A stretch of DNA of 46,462 bases, taken from Bacteroidales bacterium. GTDB taxonomy: Bacteria > Bacteroidota > Bacteroidia > Bacteroidales > UBA932. Numbering within the stretch: position 1 is the first letter of the stretch; each line of letters starts with the position of its first letter. The notes beneath the pieces are model-generated. The model was given only the letters and a program-made list of their open reading frames with translations, was not told where the DNA came from and searched no databases. Made by a program: the position numbers and the translations under genes. This document shows positions 32,429 to 40,338 of this stretch, in pieces. The stretch lies in assembly GCA_017447815.1 (NCBI GenBank), contig JAFSMS010000101.1, positions 1 to 46,462 on the forward strand. Reading direction: 5' to 3'.

Positions 32429-33943
32429 CTATCCGCAGTAGAAATACTGGGCGACAAGCTTTCGCATCAGTTTCGTGTCATTGCGGGCTTCTTTGTGCAA
32501 ATTCTCGTCATGATGCGCGTAGAGGGCCTTCAAAATGCCGTCGATCATCCGGGGACGGAAAACGTCGGCCTGTTCGTAAACGCTCCGGCTTTCTTCCAGA
32601 CAATGGGCGGATTCTGTACAACAGGTGGGCAGTTGGGCCAGGGTTGCCAGGCGGCCGGCATTTTCGCTTTTATGGATGTCCATGTCCACGTAGGTGTCTT
32701 CTGCAATTTTCAGGGCTTTTTCTTCGGGCATTTCCAAGCCGATGCGGGCGGCTACGCAGAGACCGGCCATGAGCTGGTAGATATCGGCCGAGCAGTCGGG
32801 GCTGCGCATCTCGAAGGTTTGCTTGCCGGTGGTGTCGTGGTCGGTGGGCTTTTCGTTGGGATTGGCCTTGGAGCACATGTCGGTGCCGGCGCTCCAGCCC
32901 AGCGGAACGCGGACCAGGGCGCTGCGGTTGCAGTCTCCCCAGCATACGTTGGTGGGTGCTTCCTGATGGGGGACCAGCCGGAAGTAGGAGGTGGGGTTCT
33001 TGTTGCCGAAGGCCGTGATGGACGGGGCCATGGTCATGAGGCCTGCGATGGCGCGGCGGGCTTCCTTGGAAAGTTTGCCGTCGGGACCCAGCGTAACGTT
33101 CTTCCCGCCCCGCATCAGGCGCATGTGGATATGCATGCCGGAACCGGCCTTGCCGGTGGTGATCTTGGGGGCGAAACTCACGTCCAGATTATAGCGGTAT
33201 GCAAGGTTGCGGATCACCCATTTGGCCAGCAGAAGCTGGTCGGCCGCCGTTTCGACCGGGCAGGGGAGGAATTCGATCTCGTTCTGCTCGTAAACTTTTC
33301 CGTCCAGGGTGAAGTTGCCCACTTCGGAGTGGCCGTACTTGATCTGACCGCCGGTCTTGGCGACGTGGTCCATGCATTCGCGGCGGAAATCGTTCAGTTT
33401 GGCGAAGGGCTCGCTTTCGTGGTAGCCTTTCTGGTCGGTGGCGGGGAAGAGTTTGTCTTCTTCGCAGATCACGTAATATTCCAGTTCTCCCATGGCCTCG
33501 AACTGCAGGCCCGTGGATTTCTCGAAGGCCTTTTCGGCCCGCATGAGCGTGGCATGGGGAGCGCAGTCGAAGGGCTCACCGTCCTTGTTGAAAAATCCGC
33601 AGAGGAAGCACAGGGTGGGGATCTCGTTGAACGGGTCCACGAAGGCCGTGCGGTAGCGCGGAACAACGTAGAGATCACTGTTTCCGGCTTCGATAAAGGA
33701 GGGGAAGAGGCTGGAACCGTCCACCCGCTCGCCTTCCGTGAGGATGGTCTCGGCATAGGCGAGGCTGTTCACGGTGAAATTGAGGGTTTTTACCCGGCCG
33801 TCTTCGGCAGGATACATAAAGTCGATCATCCGGATGTTTTTCTCGCAGATGAAGGTGAGCATATCTTCGCGGGTGAAGTCTTCGGGGTGCTTTTCGAGAA
33901 AAGACACCACTTCGTTGGGATTTAGTGCAATGTTTTTATCCAT
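32429..33943 (-). CDS. glnA: Glutamine synthetase, type I
   Basis: The 504-residue enzyme carries the glutamine synthetase catalytic blocks: FEAMGELEYYV (metal Glu), NEIEFLP, GKAGSGMHIHMRL (ATP-site His), NPTSYFRLVPHQEAPTN and the EMRSPDCSADIYQ segment. It makes glutamine from glutamate, ammonia and ATP. An adenylylation-site tyrosine is not evident. It is monocistronic with a clear promoter (33963-33970). The preceding arginine pathway produces ammonia, but no direct link is visible. Confidence 0.93.
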   Translation of the reverse strand: MDKNIALNPNEVVSFLEKHPEDFTREDMLTFICEKNIRMIDFMYPAEDGRVKTLNFTVNSLAYAETILTEGERVDGSSLFPSFIEAGNSDLYVVPRYRTAFVDPFNEIPTLCFLCGFFNKDGEPFDCAPHATLMRAEKAFEKSTGLQFEAMGELEYYVICEEDKLFPATDQKGYHESEPFAKLNDFRRECMDHVAKTGGQIKYGHSEVGNFTLDGKVYEQNEIEFLPCPVETAADQLLLAKWVIRNLAYRYNLDVSFAPKITTGKAGSGMHIHMRLMRGGKNVTLGPDGKLSKEARRAIAGLMTMAPSITAFGNKNPTSYFRLVPHQEAPTNVCWGDCNRSALVRVPLGWSAGTDMCSKANPNEKPTDHDTTGKQTFEMRSPDCSADIYQLMAGLCVAARIGLEMPEEKALKIAEDTYVDMDIHKSENAGRLATLAQLPTCCTESAHCLEESRSVYEQADVFRPRMIDGILKALYAHHDENLHKEARNDTKLMRKLVAQYFYCG

Positions 33944-33962
33944 GGTTCAGTGGTTAGGGCAA

Positions 33963-33970
33963 CAAAGATA
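33963..33970 (-). promoter_or_regulatory. -7 element (TATCTTTG) of glnA
   Basis: Perfect TAnnTTTG on the minus strand, 19 bases before the ATG at 33943. Confidence 0.7.
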
Positions 33971-34006
33971 CCCAATCTTTGCCGATTTGTCAATACCCTT
34001 CAACCA

Positions 34007-34120
34007 TCGAGGGGCAGCCCCTCGAGCCCCCCGCGGCCTTAACCCCTTCCCGTATTTTCCGCTGCGCGCAAAATCCCGGGCCGGCCGTGCGCCTGCAGGC
34101 GCAGTCGCTTCGCTCCGAAG
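34007..34120. repeat. Hairpin-dense GC-rich intergenic tract
   Basis: This non-coding tract holds TCGAGGGG-cag-CCCCTCGA (34007-34025), the 16-bp palindrome TGCGCCTGCAGGCGCA (34088-34103) and CTTCG-ctc-CGAAG (34108-34120). It adjoins the 35-nt palindromes and the transposase-like gene and may be part of the same extragenic repeat cluster. Confidence 0.5.
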
Positions 34121-34129
34121 GCTGCAAGT

Positions 34130-34164
34130 GCTGTCATCGTCCCACCTGCTGGACCCCAGACAGC
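34130..34164 (+). repeat. 35-nt REP-like palindrome, copy A
   Basis: It starts GCTGTCATCGTCCCA and ends ACCCCAGACAGC, with GCTGTC and GACAGC as outer arms. It is the same length as copies B and C. Confidence 0.75.
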
Positions 34165-34180
34165 ATTTTTGGCCGATTTT

Positions 34181-34215
34181 GCTGTCATCGTCACATATAT
34201 TGGACCCATGACAGC
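34181..34215 (+). repeat. 35-nt REP-like palindrome, copy B
   Basis: It starts GCTGTCATCGTCACA and ends GGACCCATGACAGC, in the same orientation as copy A after 16 bases. The flank CACTT to the right mirrors AAGTG beside copies A and C. Confidence 0.75.
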
Positions 34216-34237
34216 ACTTCAGAGCCCAGGTGGCGGC

Positions 34238-35107
34238 TCACGCACGATCCAGAAGTTGGGCGGCATCGGCATACGTGATGCCTACCACGCGCGCGATTTG
34301 CTTGGGGTCGGCACTGAACCTGTAGCGAATTTGCCGCAGACACTCGGCCTGCTCGTCGGCATTTAGGTCTCCAAAATGCTTTTTCCCGAACAGCGTTCTG
34401 TATAGGTCCGGAAGGGCAGCCAGAATATTCTGATCCCTGAAGGAAGGCAGATGCTGGTTTTCCAGGCGCTTTTGCGCTTTGGATGAGGTGTTCAGGAAAT
34501 AATTCATCCGGCCGGGCGTGCCATATAGCTGCTCTACATATCGGGTATTCACATAGCATTCTGGCAGGATATAGCCACCCGGTCCGATGAGCCAGTCCGC
34601 AGGAAGTGCATCTACATCGTTGGTATGCATGAGTTTAATCAGTTTCCGTTTTGACAGTTGGTCTACACGGGTTCCACTGGTCTTGCCTGTCGATGAAAAG
34701 AACACATCTCCCGTGCCCCAGGGGTACTGGCTGGGTGCCAGGCAAATATTGGCCGCCACGCAGTTCATTTGCACATAGGCTATTACCCGCCGGACCGCGT
34801 CTTCCACATCCTCCACTTCCTGAATGTCCACGCTGTTGCGGCGAAGGAACTCCTTCTCACCGTACTTGTTGCGCAAGTAGCGTGAATATCGGCACTTGAG
34901 CGCGTCGATAAAGACTTTTACATCTTCCCATCGCCCATTCACCACAAAGTGCAGATGGTTGGACATAAGAATAAATGCCAAGACAGTAACCCGTCCCCGG
35001 ACGGCCTGAATGGCGACATAGTTCATCCCGGTGATAAAGTCTTCATCGTCCCGAAACCACAATCCTTCTTCCAGATGGTCTGTAGAGACCAGATAGCATT
35101 TTCTCAT
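34238..35107 (-). CDS. REP-associated tyrosine transposase-like (RAYT/Y1_Tnp) protein
   Basis: The 289-residue protein has the HUH nuclease pattern of IS200/IS605-like single-strand transposases: MSNHLHFVV with His51 and His53, and the downstream helix VRRVIAYVQMNCVAAN whose Tyr111 would be the catalytic nucleophile. The C-terminal part (residues 150-289) lies beyond the usual Y1 domain and ends in an HTH-like stretch (DPKQIARVVGITYADAAQLL). Its position between copies of a short palindrome supports a RAYT that mobilises REP sequences rather than a full insertion sequence. It appears intact. Confidence 0.78.
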   Translation of the reverse strand: MRKCYLVSTDHLEEGLWFRDDEDFITGMNYVAIQAVRGRVTVLAFILMSNHLHFVVNGRWEDVKVFIDALKCRYSRYLRNKYGEKEFLRRNSVDIQEVEDVEDAVRRVIAYVQMNCVAANICLAPSQYPWGTGDVFFSSTGKTSGTRVDQLSKRKLIKLMHTNDVDALPADWLIGPGGYILPECYVNTRYVEQLYGTPGRMNYFLNTSSKAQKRLENQHLPSFRDQNILAALPDLYRTLFGKKHFGDLNADEQAECLRQIRYRFSADPKQIARVVGITYADAAQLLDRA

Positions 35108-35165
35108 AGCAGCACAAAATCTCTCAATTAATCTTGCTTTTGCGCTGCAATTATCCCGCCAAATT

Positions 35166-35891
35166 TTACATTTTCAGGTATTTAGCCCGCTCTTCCGGTG
35201 GAAATTTTTCAATCGCATACCGCAACATGGTGCGGGGCATGGTTGGGATGCGGAGCGTCAGGAATGCTTTCAGCGCTTCACGGTCTCGCTTTCCCGCTTC
35301 TCGCAGCAACCAGCCTACGGCTTTGTGAATGAGGTCGTGGGGGTGATGAAGAAGCATGTCGGAGATGGCAAACGTATCGTTCAACTGACCGTGACGGACA
35401 AAGGTCATGGTGCTTACAATGCCTATCCGTTGCTCCCACAGGGTGCGGCCGTCCCGGGCCAGGTGGTGTAGAAGGCTGCGGTCCTCCTGCGGAAGGAGCC
35501 ACTGCCCCAGCAACGGATAACAGGACAGGTCCACCAGGTCCCAGTTGTTAATCCGGTCTGTATGAGAGAGATAAAAGTCAATGCAGAACTGCTGAACAGA
35601 TGTGCAGTTCCCGGCATCGCTCCACTTTGCAGGATGGGAAAAGATTTCCACCAGGGTGAGCAGCGCAGCCAGCCGGACCTCATGGTACTCGCTGGCGATG
35701 CATTCTTCCAACTGATCCGGGGTCACATTCCGCCAGCAGGCTTTCACTACTTCACGGGTAACCGGGACCTTAATGCCCAGAAACACATCTCCTTCCCCAT
35801 ACTGGCCGGGGCCGGTTTTGAAGAAGCGGGCCAACCCCGGCACCTGGGCAGGGTCGGCATGGCTGAGCATGGTCTGAAGCAGTGCATTCAT
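35166..35891 (-). CDS. AlkD-like DNA alkylation repair protein
   Basis: The 241-residue protein is made of HEAT-like helices and resembles AlkD glycosylases: FFKTGPGQYGEGDVFLGIKVPVTR near the start, SEYHEVRLAALLTLV, then INNWDLVDLSCYPLLG, and HKAVGWLLREAGKRD with the DNA-facing Trp and Arg. It would excise alkylated purines such as 3-methyladenine without base flipping. The ATG at 35891 is chosen; a TTG at 35933 would add 14 residues. A -7 element (TATCTTTG, minus strand 35897-35904) sits only five bases from this ATG, so the message may be nearly leaderless. Confidence 0.88.
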   Translation of the reverse strand: MNALLQTMLSHADPAQVPGLARFFKTGPGQYGEGDVFLGIKVPVTREVVKACWRNVTPDQLEECIASEYHEVRLAALLTLVEIFSHPAKWSDAGNCTSVQQFCIDFYLSHTDRINNWDLVDLSCYPLLGQWLLPQEDRSLLHHLARDGRTLWEQRIGIVSTMTFVRHGQLNDTFAISDMLLHHPHDLIHKAVGWLLREAGKRDREALKAFLTLRIPTMPRTMLRYAIEKFPPEERAKYLKM

Positions 35892-35935
35892 TTCCTCAAA
35901 GATACGCTTTTTGCGTGAAAAAACATCGCCCAAGT

Positions 35936-35970
35936 GCTGTCATGGGTTCAATAAATGGGACGATGACAGC
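35936..35970 (-). repeat. 35-nt REP-like palindrome, copy C
   Basis: It is inverted relative to copies A and B and just upstream of the AlkD-like gene. On the minus strand it starts GCTGTCATCGTCCCA and ends GAACCCATGACAGC. Together the three copies bracket the RAYT and AlkD genes. Confidence 0.75.
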
Positions 35971-36150
35971 AAAAAATTCCTTCTAATGTTTTAGAAAAGT
36001 GGCTTTACGGGCATCCTTATTCGATGAATGAGGCAGGTGATGTCGTGATTTGTGAAATTGGGAAGACTTTTGACGAGGCGCATTATTATGCCTGGCTGGA
36101 AACTGCACGTGTAAGCGCCAATATCGGTGACCGACGGGCTGTTTTTTTTG
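35967..36150 (+). pseudogene. Possible gene remnant between palindrome C and tRNA-Gly
   Basis: One frame reads VLEKWLYGHPYS then MNEAGDVVICEIGKTFDEAH and HYYAWLETARVSANIGDRRA with plausible protein composition, but it has no stop before it runs into the tRNA antisense strand and no proper start. It may be the stub of a gene cut by rearrangement, or chance. No family is recognised. Confidence 0.2.
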
Positions 36151-36153
36151 TTG

Positions 36154-36226
36154 AGCGAGATACGAGGCTCGAACTCGCGACCTTCGGCTTGGGAAGCCAA
36201 CGCTCTACCAACTGAGCTAATCTCGC
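36154..36226 (-). tRNA. tRNA-Gly(CCC)
   Basis: On the minus strand GCGAGAT pairs with ATCTCGC, the D stem is GCTC/GAGC, the anticodon stem is TTGGC/GCCGA with loop TTCCCAA, so the anticodon is CCC. The T arm holds GAGTTCGAGCCTC. No CCA is encoded. Confidence 0.94.
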
Positions 36227-36236
36227 TTGCGGACTA

Positions 36237-36244
36237 CAAATATA
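36237..36244 (-). promoter_or_regulatory. -7 element (TATATTTG) of tRNA-Gly
   Basis: Ten bases upstream of the mature 5' end, on the minus strand. Confidence 0.65.
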
Positions 36245-36256
36245 CACATTTTTTAT

Positions 36257-36264
36257 TATTTTTG
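36257..36264 (+). promoter_or_regulatory. -7 element (TATTTTTG) of hisS
   Basis: TAnnTTTG match 15 bases before the hisS ATG, divergent from the tRNA-Gly promoter. Confidence 0.6.
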
Positions 36265-36279
36265 TAAAAATTTTCAAAG

Positions 36280-37653
36280 ATGTCTGTTCAAAAACCCTCC
36301 ATTCCCAAGGGAACGCGCGATTTCGGCCAGAAGGAAATGGCCCGCCGCAATTACATATTCGATACCATCCGCAGTGTTTTCCGCACCTACGGTTACCAGC
36401 AAATCGAGACTCCGGCCCTGGAAAATCTTTCCACGCTGCTGGGCAAATACGGGGAAGAGGGAGACAAACTTCTTTTCCGCATCCTCAATTCCGGAGATGC
36501 GTTTGCGAAGGTGGATTTCCAGAAGCCGCTTGCTTCGCAGGTGTGTGAAAAGGGCCTCCGGTACGACCTCACCGTCCCTTTCGCCCGTTACGTCGTCCAG
36601 CATCAGAACGAGATTTCCTTCCCGTTCAAGCGTTTCCAAATCCAGCCGGTCTGGCGGGCCGACCGTCCCCAGAAGGGCCGCTACCGTGAGTTTTATCAGT
36701 GCGACGTGGATGTCATCGGCTCCCGTTCCCAATTGAATGAACTGGAACTGGTGCAGATGGTGGATGCCGTATTCGGCAAACTGAATGTCCGTGTGGGCAT
36801 CCACATCAACAACCGCAAACTGCTCACCGGCTTTGCCGAGATTGCCGGCGCTCCCGACAAGGTGGTGGACATCACCGTGGCGATCGACAAACTGGATAAG
36901 ATCGGCCTGGAGAAGGTAAAGGAAGAGATGGCCGAAAAGGGGCTGGATGCCCGGGGAATCGCTGTCATTGAGCAAATCCTTTCTCTGCAGGGCGGTTTTG
37001 AGGAGAAACAGGCTGCCATGAAAGCCCTTTTCAACGGCGGCAGTGCTTCCGGCATCGTCTCCGAGACGGGGCTCCGCGGTCTGGAAGAACTGGCCGAACT
37101 CTTCGGCCTCATCGACGCCGCCGGCGTTTCCGCTCCCGTGGAGATGGACCTCTCGCTGGCCCGCGGCCTTAATTATTATACCGGCGCCATCTTCGAGGTG
37201 AAGGCGCTGGACTGGGAGATCGGCAGCATCTGCGGCGGCGGCCGCTACGACAACCTCACCGGCATTTTCGGCCTTCCGGACCTTTCCGGCGTGGGGATTT
37301 CCTTCGGCGCGGACCGCATCTACGATGTTCTGACCGGGCTGGATCTGTTCCCGGTGTCGCTGGAAACGTCCACACGCCTGCTTTTCGCCGTGATGGGAGA
37401 GGAGGAGATGAAGTATGTCCTGCCCATTGCCAAGTCGCTCCGGGAAAAGGGCATATCCGTAGAGATTTATCCCGAAGCCACCAAACTGAAGAAGCAGTTC
37501 GACTATGCCGACAGGAAGTCCATTCCCTTCATTTCCATCAACGGCTCCAATGAAACCGCCTCCGGGACCGTCAATTTGAAAAACTTGGAAAGCGGTCAGC
37601 AGCAGTCGTTTAGTTTGTCCGACATGGAAGGAATTCTCAATTTCATTGCATAG
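36280..37653 (+). CDS. hisS: Histidyl-tRNA synthetase
   Basis: The 457-residue class II synthetase has motif 1 around [19 protein letters not shown], motif 2 [24 protein letters not shown], the histidine-specific [13 protein letters not shown] and [10 protein letters not shown], motif 3 [11 protein letters not shown] and a C-terminal anticodon-binding domain. It charges tRNA-His in the cytosol. It lies between tRNA-Gly (divergent) and tRNA-fMet (same direction, 44 bases on). Confidence 0.97.
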   Translation: MSVQKPSIPKGTRDFGQKEMARRNYIFDTIRSVFRTYGYQQIETPALENLSTLLGKYGEEGDKLLFRILNSGDAFAKVDFQKPLASQVCEKGLRYDLTVPFARYVVQHQNEISFPFKRFQIQPVWRADRPQKGRYREFYQCDVDVIGSRSQLNELELVQMVDAVFGKLNVRVGIHINNRKLLTGFAEIAGAPDKVVDITVAIDKLDKIGLEKVKEEMAEKGLDARGIAVIEQILSLQGGFEEKQAAMKALFNGGSASGIVSETGLRGLEELAELFGLIDAAGVSAPVEMDLSLARGLNYYTGAIFEVKALDWEIGSICGGGRYDNLTGIFGLPDLSGVGISFGADRIYDVLTGLDLFPVSLETSTRLLFAVMGEEEMKYVLPIAKSLREKGISVEIYPEATKLKKQFDYADRKSIPFISINGSNETASGTVNLKNLESGQQQSFSLSDMEGILNFIA

Positions 37654-37679
37654 GATTTGGTTTTTTCTGAAAAAGTTCA

Positions 37680-37687
37680 TACCTTTG
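37680..37687 (+). promoter_or_regulatory. -7 element (TACCTTTG) of tRNA-fMet
   Basis: Ten bases before the mature tRNA, identical to the tRNA-Asp and SRP RNA elements. Confidence 0.75.
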
Positions 37688-37697
37688 CAATCCACAT

Positions 37698-37770
<73 letters not shown>

Positions 37771-37829
37771 CTACAATAAAGCGCCAATCACTTGAATTTC
37801 AAGCGGTTGGTGTTTTTCATTTTGGATAA

Positions 37830-37851
37830 TTGGCGTGCAAATGGCGTGTTA
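37830..37851 (+). promoter_or_regulatory. Candidate integrase arm-binding sites, left end
   Basis: TTGGCGTG (37830-37837) and ATGGCGTGTTA (37841-37851) match repeats near the right end (46085-46115). Repeats shared by both ends of an element close to the att cores suggest arm-type sites for the integrase N-terminal domain. Confidence 0.4.
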
Positions 37852-37865
37852 CTACTTTTTGCACG

Positions 37866-37948
37866 CAAAAACCGCCCGAATCCAGGGTATTGCCATGGGG
37901 GCCGGATCGAGGCGGTTTGTTGCGTTATTGTACTACCTCATAGGGAAG
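37866..37948 (-). ncRNA. Candidate short RNA 1 at the element left end
   Basis: On the minus strand TACCTTTG (37955-37962) is followed by about 80 bases ending in a hairpin, AAACCGCC (37911-37918 side) pairing with GGCGGTTT (37869-37876 side), then TTTTT. The loop portion contains further complementarity (CGATCC/GGATTCG). No credible ORF lies within. Confidence 0.4.
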
Positions 37949-38000
37949 ACAACACAAAGGTAGGAAAAAGATTTGATTCCGCAAGAGCCGGCCCTGAAAC

Positions 38001-38096
38001 GGAAAAGGACGGGCGGGTTTTGTTCCGTCCGTCCTTCCCCGGAGCAGGTGCCGCTGCTGTGTGGTGGGGATCCAAATTGTCGTAGGGGTATATTCG
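38001..38096 (-). ncRNA. Candidate short RNA 2 at the element left end
   Basis: On the minus strand TACCTTTG (38103-38110) is followed by about 95 bases ending in the hairpin at 38005-38036 (AAGGACGGACGG with CCGCCCGTCCTT, one mismatch) and a short T run. A further TACCTTTG lies at 38150-38157. The unit repeats the promoter-terminator layout of candidate RNA 1. Confidence 0.4.
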
Positions 38097-38178
38097 TCTA
38101 TGCAAAGGTAGAACTTATTCGGGAAATGAGCAAACAATATCCAGTGCCTCAAAGGTAAGAAGAAAAAACCGGATGGCG

Positions 38179-38514
38179 CTAATTTTTCGGGGAATTGGCC
38201 CCTATCCAAGCAGCCATTTTGTTTCGAGTTGCTGCAAGCCTGGCTCTCATTTCGGCCTCTTTTCTCATGATGGCTGCAAAACCGTACCCGCATCTATCTG
38301 CCTCTTTTTTCAGTTCGTCAAGCATTTGGAGTATTATACTCTCACCTTCTTTGGCAAATTGCAGAGCAGCATCCGCCATCACCTTGTAAGCCTTGTCGCT
38401 GGCGGCCTTATACTGCGGCATGTATTTTCTCACTATTGGTGCGGCGAAGGGTGGTAATTTCTCGATATTTGATTCTACCCTATCCCATCCGCCTTTATTC
38501 TTCGTCTTTTCCAT
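38179..38514 (-). CDS. Small helical protein of unknown function
   Basis: The 111-residue protein is not recognised. It is mostly alpha-helical and charged (AYKVMADAALQFAKEGESII, KKEADRCGYGFAAIMRKEAE) with no signal peptide and ends in a short hydrophobic segment MAAWIGANSPKN. It is the last gene of the element before the left-end promoters and lies 74 bases after the tape-measure-like gene, which probably shares its transcript. Confidence 0.65.
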   Translation of the reverse strand: MEKTKNKGGWDRVESNIEKLPPFAAPIVRKYMPQYKAASDKAYKVMADAALQFAKEGESIILQMLDELKKEADRCGYGFAAIMRKEAEMRARLAATRNKMAAWIGANSPKN

Positions 38515-38588
38515 ATTGATTTTTTTTCGTTATTGTTTTGACTATCAGTCTCTTTCATCTTGCTACCATGGTGTATAAGAAACGCCGC

Positions 38589-40229
38589 CTATCTCCCCCA
38601 ATTGTTCATGGTTTTCTGTCCGGAAAGAACGATGTCGGAGCCCCGGATGGTTCCCTTGACATAGACGGTCAGTTCCGTGTTGAAGTCTTGCGTGGAAACG
38701 CCGCTGGATCCGCTGCTGGCGGAGGCTGTGCTGGTGCTTGTGCTGCGGCCGCCGGTCTGCGCCAGGGCAGAGAGGCCGGATTTGGCCGCCGCTCCGATAG
38801 CAATAAGGCTGGCACCGGCTGCTACAAGGCCGATGCCTTGCAGAGAACCGAGAGCGTCTTTCAAAGTCTCGATACCAAGGCCGGATGCCATGAGGATTTC
38901 ACCTTCATGGATGGCCATGTCGGCAAGTGGAGTGAGAAGAACCGAGATGATGCGGCCGGGATTGAAGTCCTCCAAGCCCGCCATCTGGTCGAACAGTTCC
39001 TGGATGCCGTCTGTAAATCCGCCGACGACCGACTGTGTGAATTCAGCGGCCAGTTCTTTTGCTCTATTTAGACCTTCCTCGTATTCTCCATAAAACTCAT
39101 CCCATTCGGACATGTCCGGAGGAACAATCTCGATGGGCTCCAGTTTGATGGACTTATACATGTCGGAGAGATCTTGTTCCAACTTCTCCATCTGCTGCTC
39201 TGTAACCTCTTCAATCCGGTACAGTGCCCGGTCGAGGGTCATCTGGAGAGTGTCGCGGCCTTGAGAAGAGCCACCGCCCCCTCCGGAACCGCGGTCCCTC
39301 TGGGCCTTTATGCTGTTGATTTCTTGTTGAATGCGGAGCGTCTCTTCGGAGTACCGGGCTTCCTGATGGTAGTAATCAGCGATGGCCTTCTCCACTTGAA
39401 GGCGGTTCTCATCGCCGATTTTTGCAGAATATCCAATTGCCAGGCGTGCAAAATCACCTTTCCCAGCCTTGGTGGCGTTGGCCATCATCGTCCGGCCAAA
39501 ATAGCCGTTCAGCCCCCCGTTTTTATTGACCTGCTCGGCCGCTTGAAGGTATTGTTCTCCCTCTTTGGTTCCCAGCCACTCGAAGAATTCAGTGAATTTG
39601 TTCCGCATGGCCTTGAGTTGGCTATCCGTCCGGTCCTTCATGTTGACACCTACGCGCTGCATATAGTAGTCCAGCGTGGCATCCTTTATCCGCTCTCGGC
39701 CCCTTGTGGGGTTTTTCTCTAACTGCTCGTAAATCCTGAGCAGTTCCTTGCCCTTTGCGATACGTTCGTCATCCGTAAGATTCTGGTTCCTAAGACCTAC
39801 CCGCAGTTCATTGATGTGCTTTAGTTGCCTGGAGAGCGATATGTTATAGCTTGTATTGATTTCGCCCATGGCATCTTGGGCATCATATAGGTCCCGTGCA
39901 AGCCTGTTTGCCTCACGGAGGTCCGATATCAAGTTGGAAAAGTTAAGGGAAGCGATGGACGTCTTGAGGGTGTCGAACATTGCCGACATACCAGCGGTAA
40001 ACCTCCCGATAGTGTCTCCGAGGACCTGGTTCTGCTTGGAGAGTTCTTTTACTGTGGCGATTGCCCCTACTACGGCTGCGCTGACGGCAGCAAAGGCTAT
40101 CTTTGCGCCTCCGCCGATGCCCTTAATGGCGGAAAGCAGAGACTTTGATTCGCCCCCTGCTTCCTTCATTCCCCGGCTGAATTCATCCTTTTTCAGCCCG
40201 AGTTTTACAAACAAATCTCCGATTTTCAT
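38589..40229 (-). CDS. Phage tail tape-measure-like protein
   Basis: The 546-residue protein starts MKIGDLFVKLGLKKDEFSRG, the N-terminal pattern of tape-measure proteins in Bacteroidota phages, with a following Gly/Ala-rich hydrophobic segment (GAKIAFAAVSAAVVGAIATV), long coiled-coil helices, a Gly/Ser linker near residue 325, and a second hydrophobic stretch (GIGLVAAGASLIAIGAA). It is short for a tape measure, and no tail tube, baseplate or capsid gene is nearby. It has its own promoter. The ATG at 40229 is preferred over one at 40253 on family resemblance. Confidence 0.65.
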   Translation of the reverse strand: MKIGDLFVKLGLKKDEFSRGMKEAGGESKSLLSAIKGIGGGAKIAFAAVSAAVVGAIATVKELSKQNQVLGDTIGRFTAGMSAMFDTLKTSIASLNFSNLISDLREANRLARDLYDAQDAMGEINTSYNISLSRQLKHINELRVGLRNQNLTDDERIAKGKELLRIYEQLEKNPTRGRERIKDATLDYYMQRVGVNMKDRTDSQLKAMRNKFTEFFEWLGTKEGEQYLQAAEQVNKNGGLNGYFGRTMMANATKAGKGDFARLAIGYSAKIGDENRLQVEKAIADYYHQEARYSEETLRIQQEINSIKAQRDRGSGGGGGSSQGRDTLQMTLDRALYRIEEVTEQQMEKLEQDLSDMYKSIKLEPIEIVPPDMSEWDEFYGEYEEGLNRAKELAAEFTQSVVGGFTDGIQELFDQMAGLEDFNPGRIISVLLTPLADMAIHEGEILMASGLGIETLKDALGSLQGIGLVAAGASLIAIGAAAKSGLSALAQTGGRSTSTSTASASSGSSGVSTQDFNTELTVYVKGTIRGSDIVLSGQKTMNNWGR

Positions 40230-40273
40230 TTCTTTAAGCTGGTTTGTTATCAATTAAACAAGTGAAGACATGG

Positions 40274-40281
40274 CAAATATA
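40274..40281 (-). promoter_or_regulatory. -7 element (TATATTTG) of the tape-measure-like gene
   Basis: Perfect TAnnTTTG on the minus strand, 44 bases before the ATG, in the only sizeable gap of the left gene block. Confidence 0.55.
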
Positions 40282-40338
40282 AATGTTTCCCACCAGGCGG
40301 TAAATAGCAACACTTTGTTATCCGGTCCGAGGTGCGAA

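Noticed and set aside
33774-34211. Rightward open frame over the hairpin-rich tract after glnA
   Set aside because: The product is a translation of palindromes (RGAAPRAPRG type) and includes the glnA promoter; it is not coding.
34130-34215. Paired 35-nt repeats as CRISPR repeats
   Set aside because: They are palindromic, only two are adjacent, and the third copy is inverted 1.7 kb away beside a RAYT-like gene.
37792-38085. Rightward open frame at the element left end
   Set aside because: It covers the arm-type repeats, both hairpins and the leftward promoters and has no recognisable protein character.
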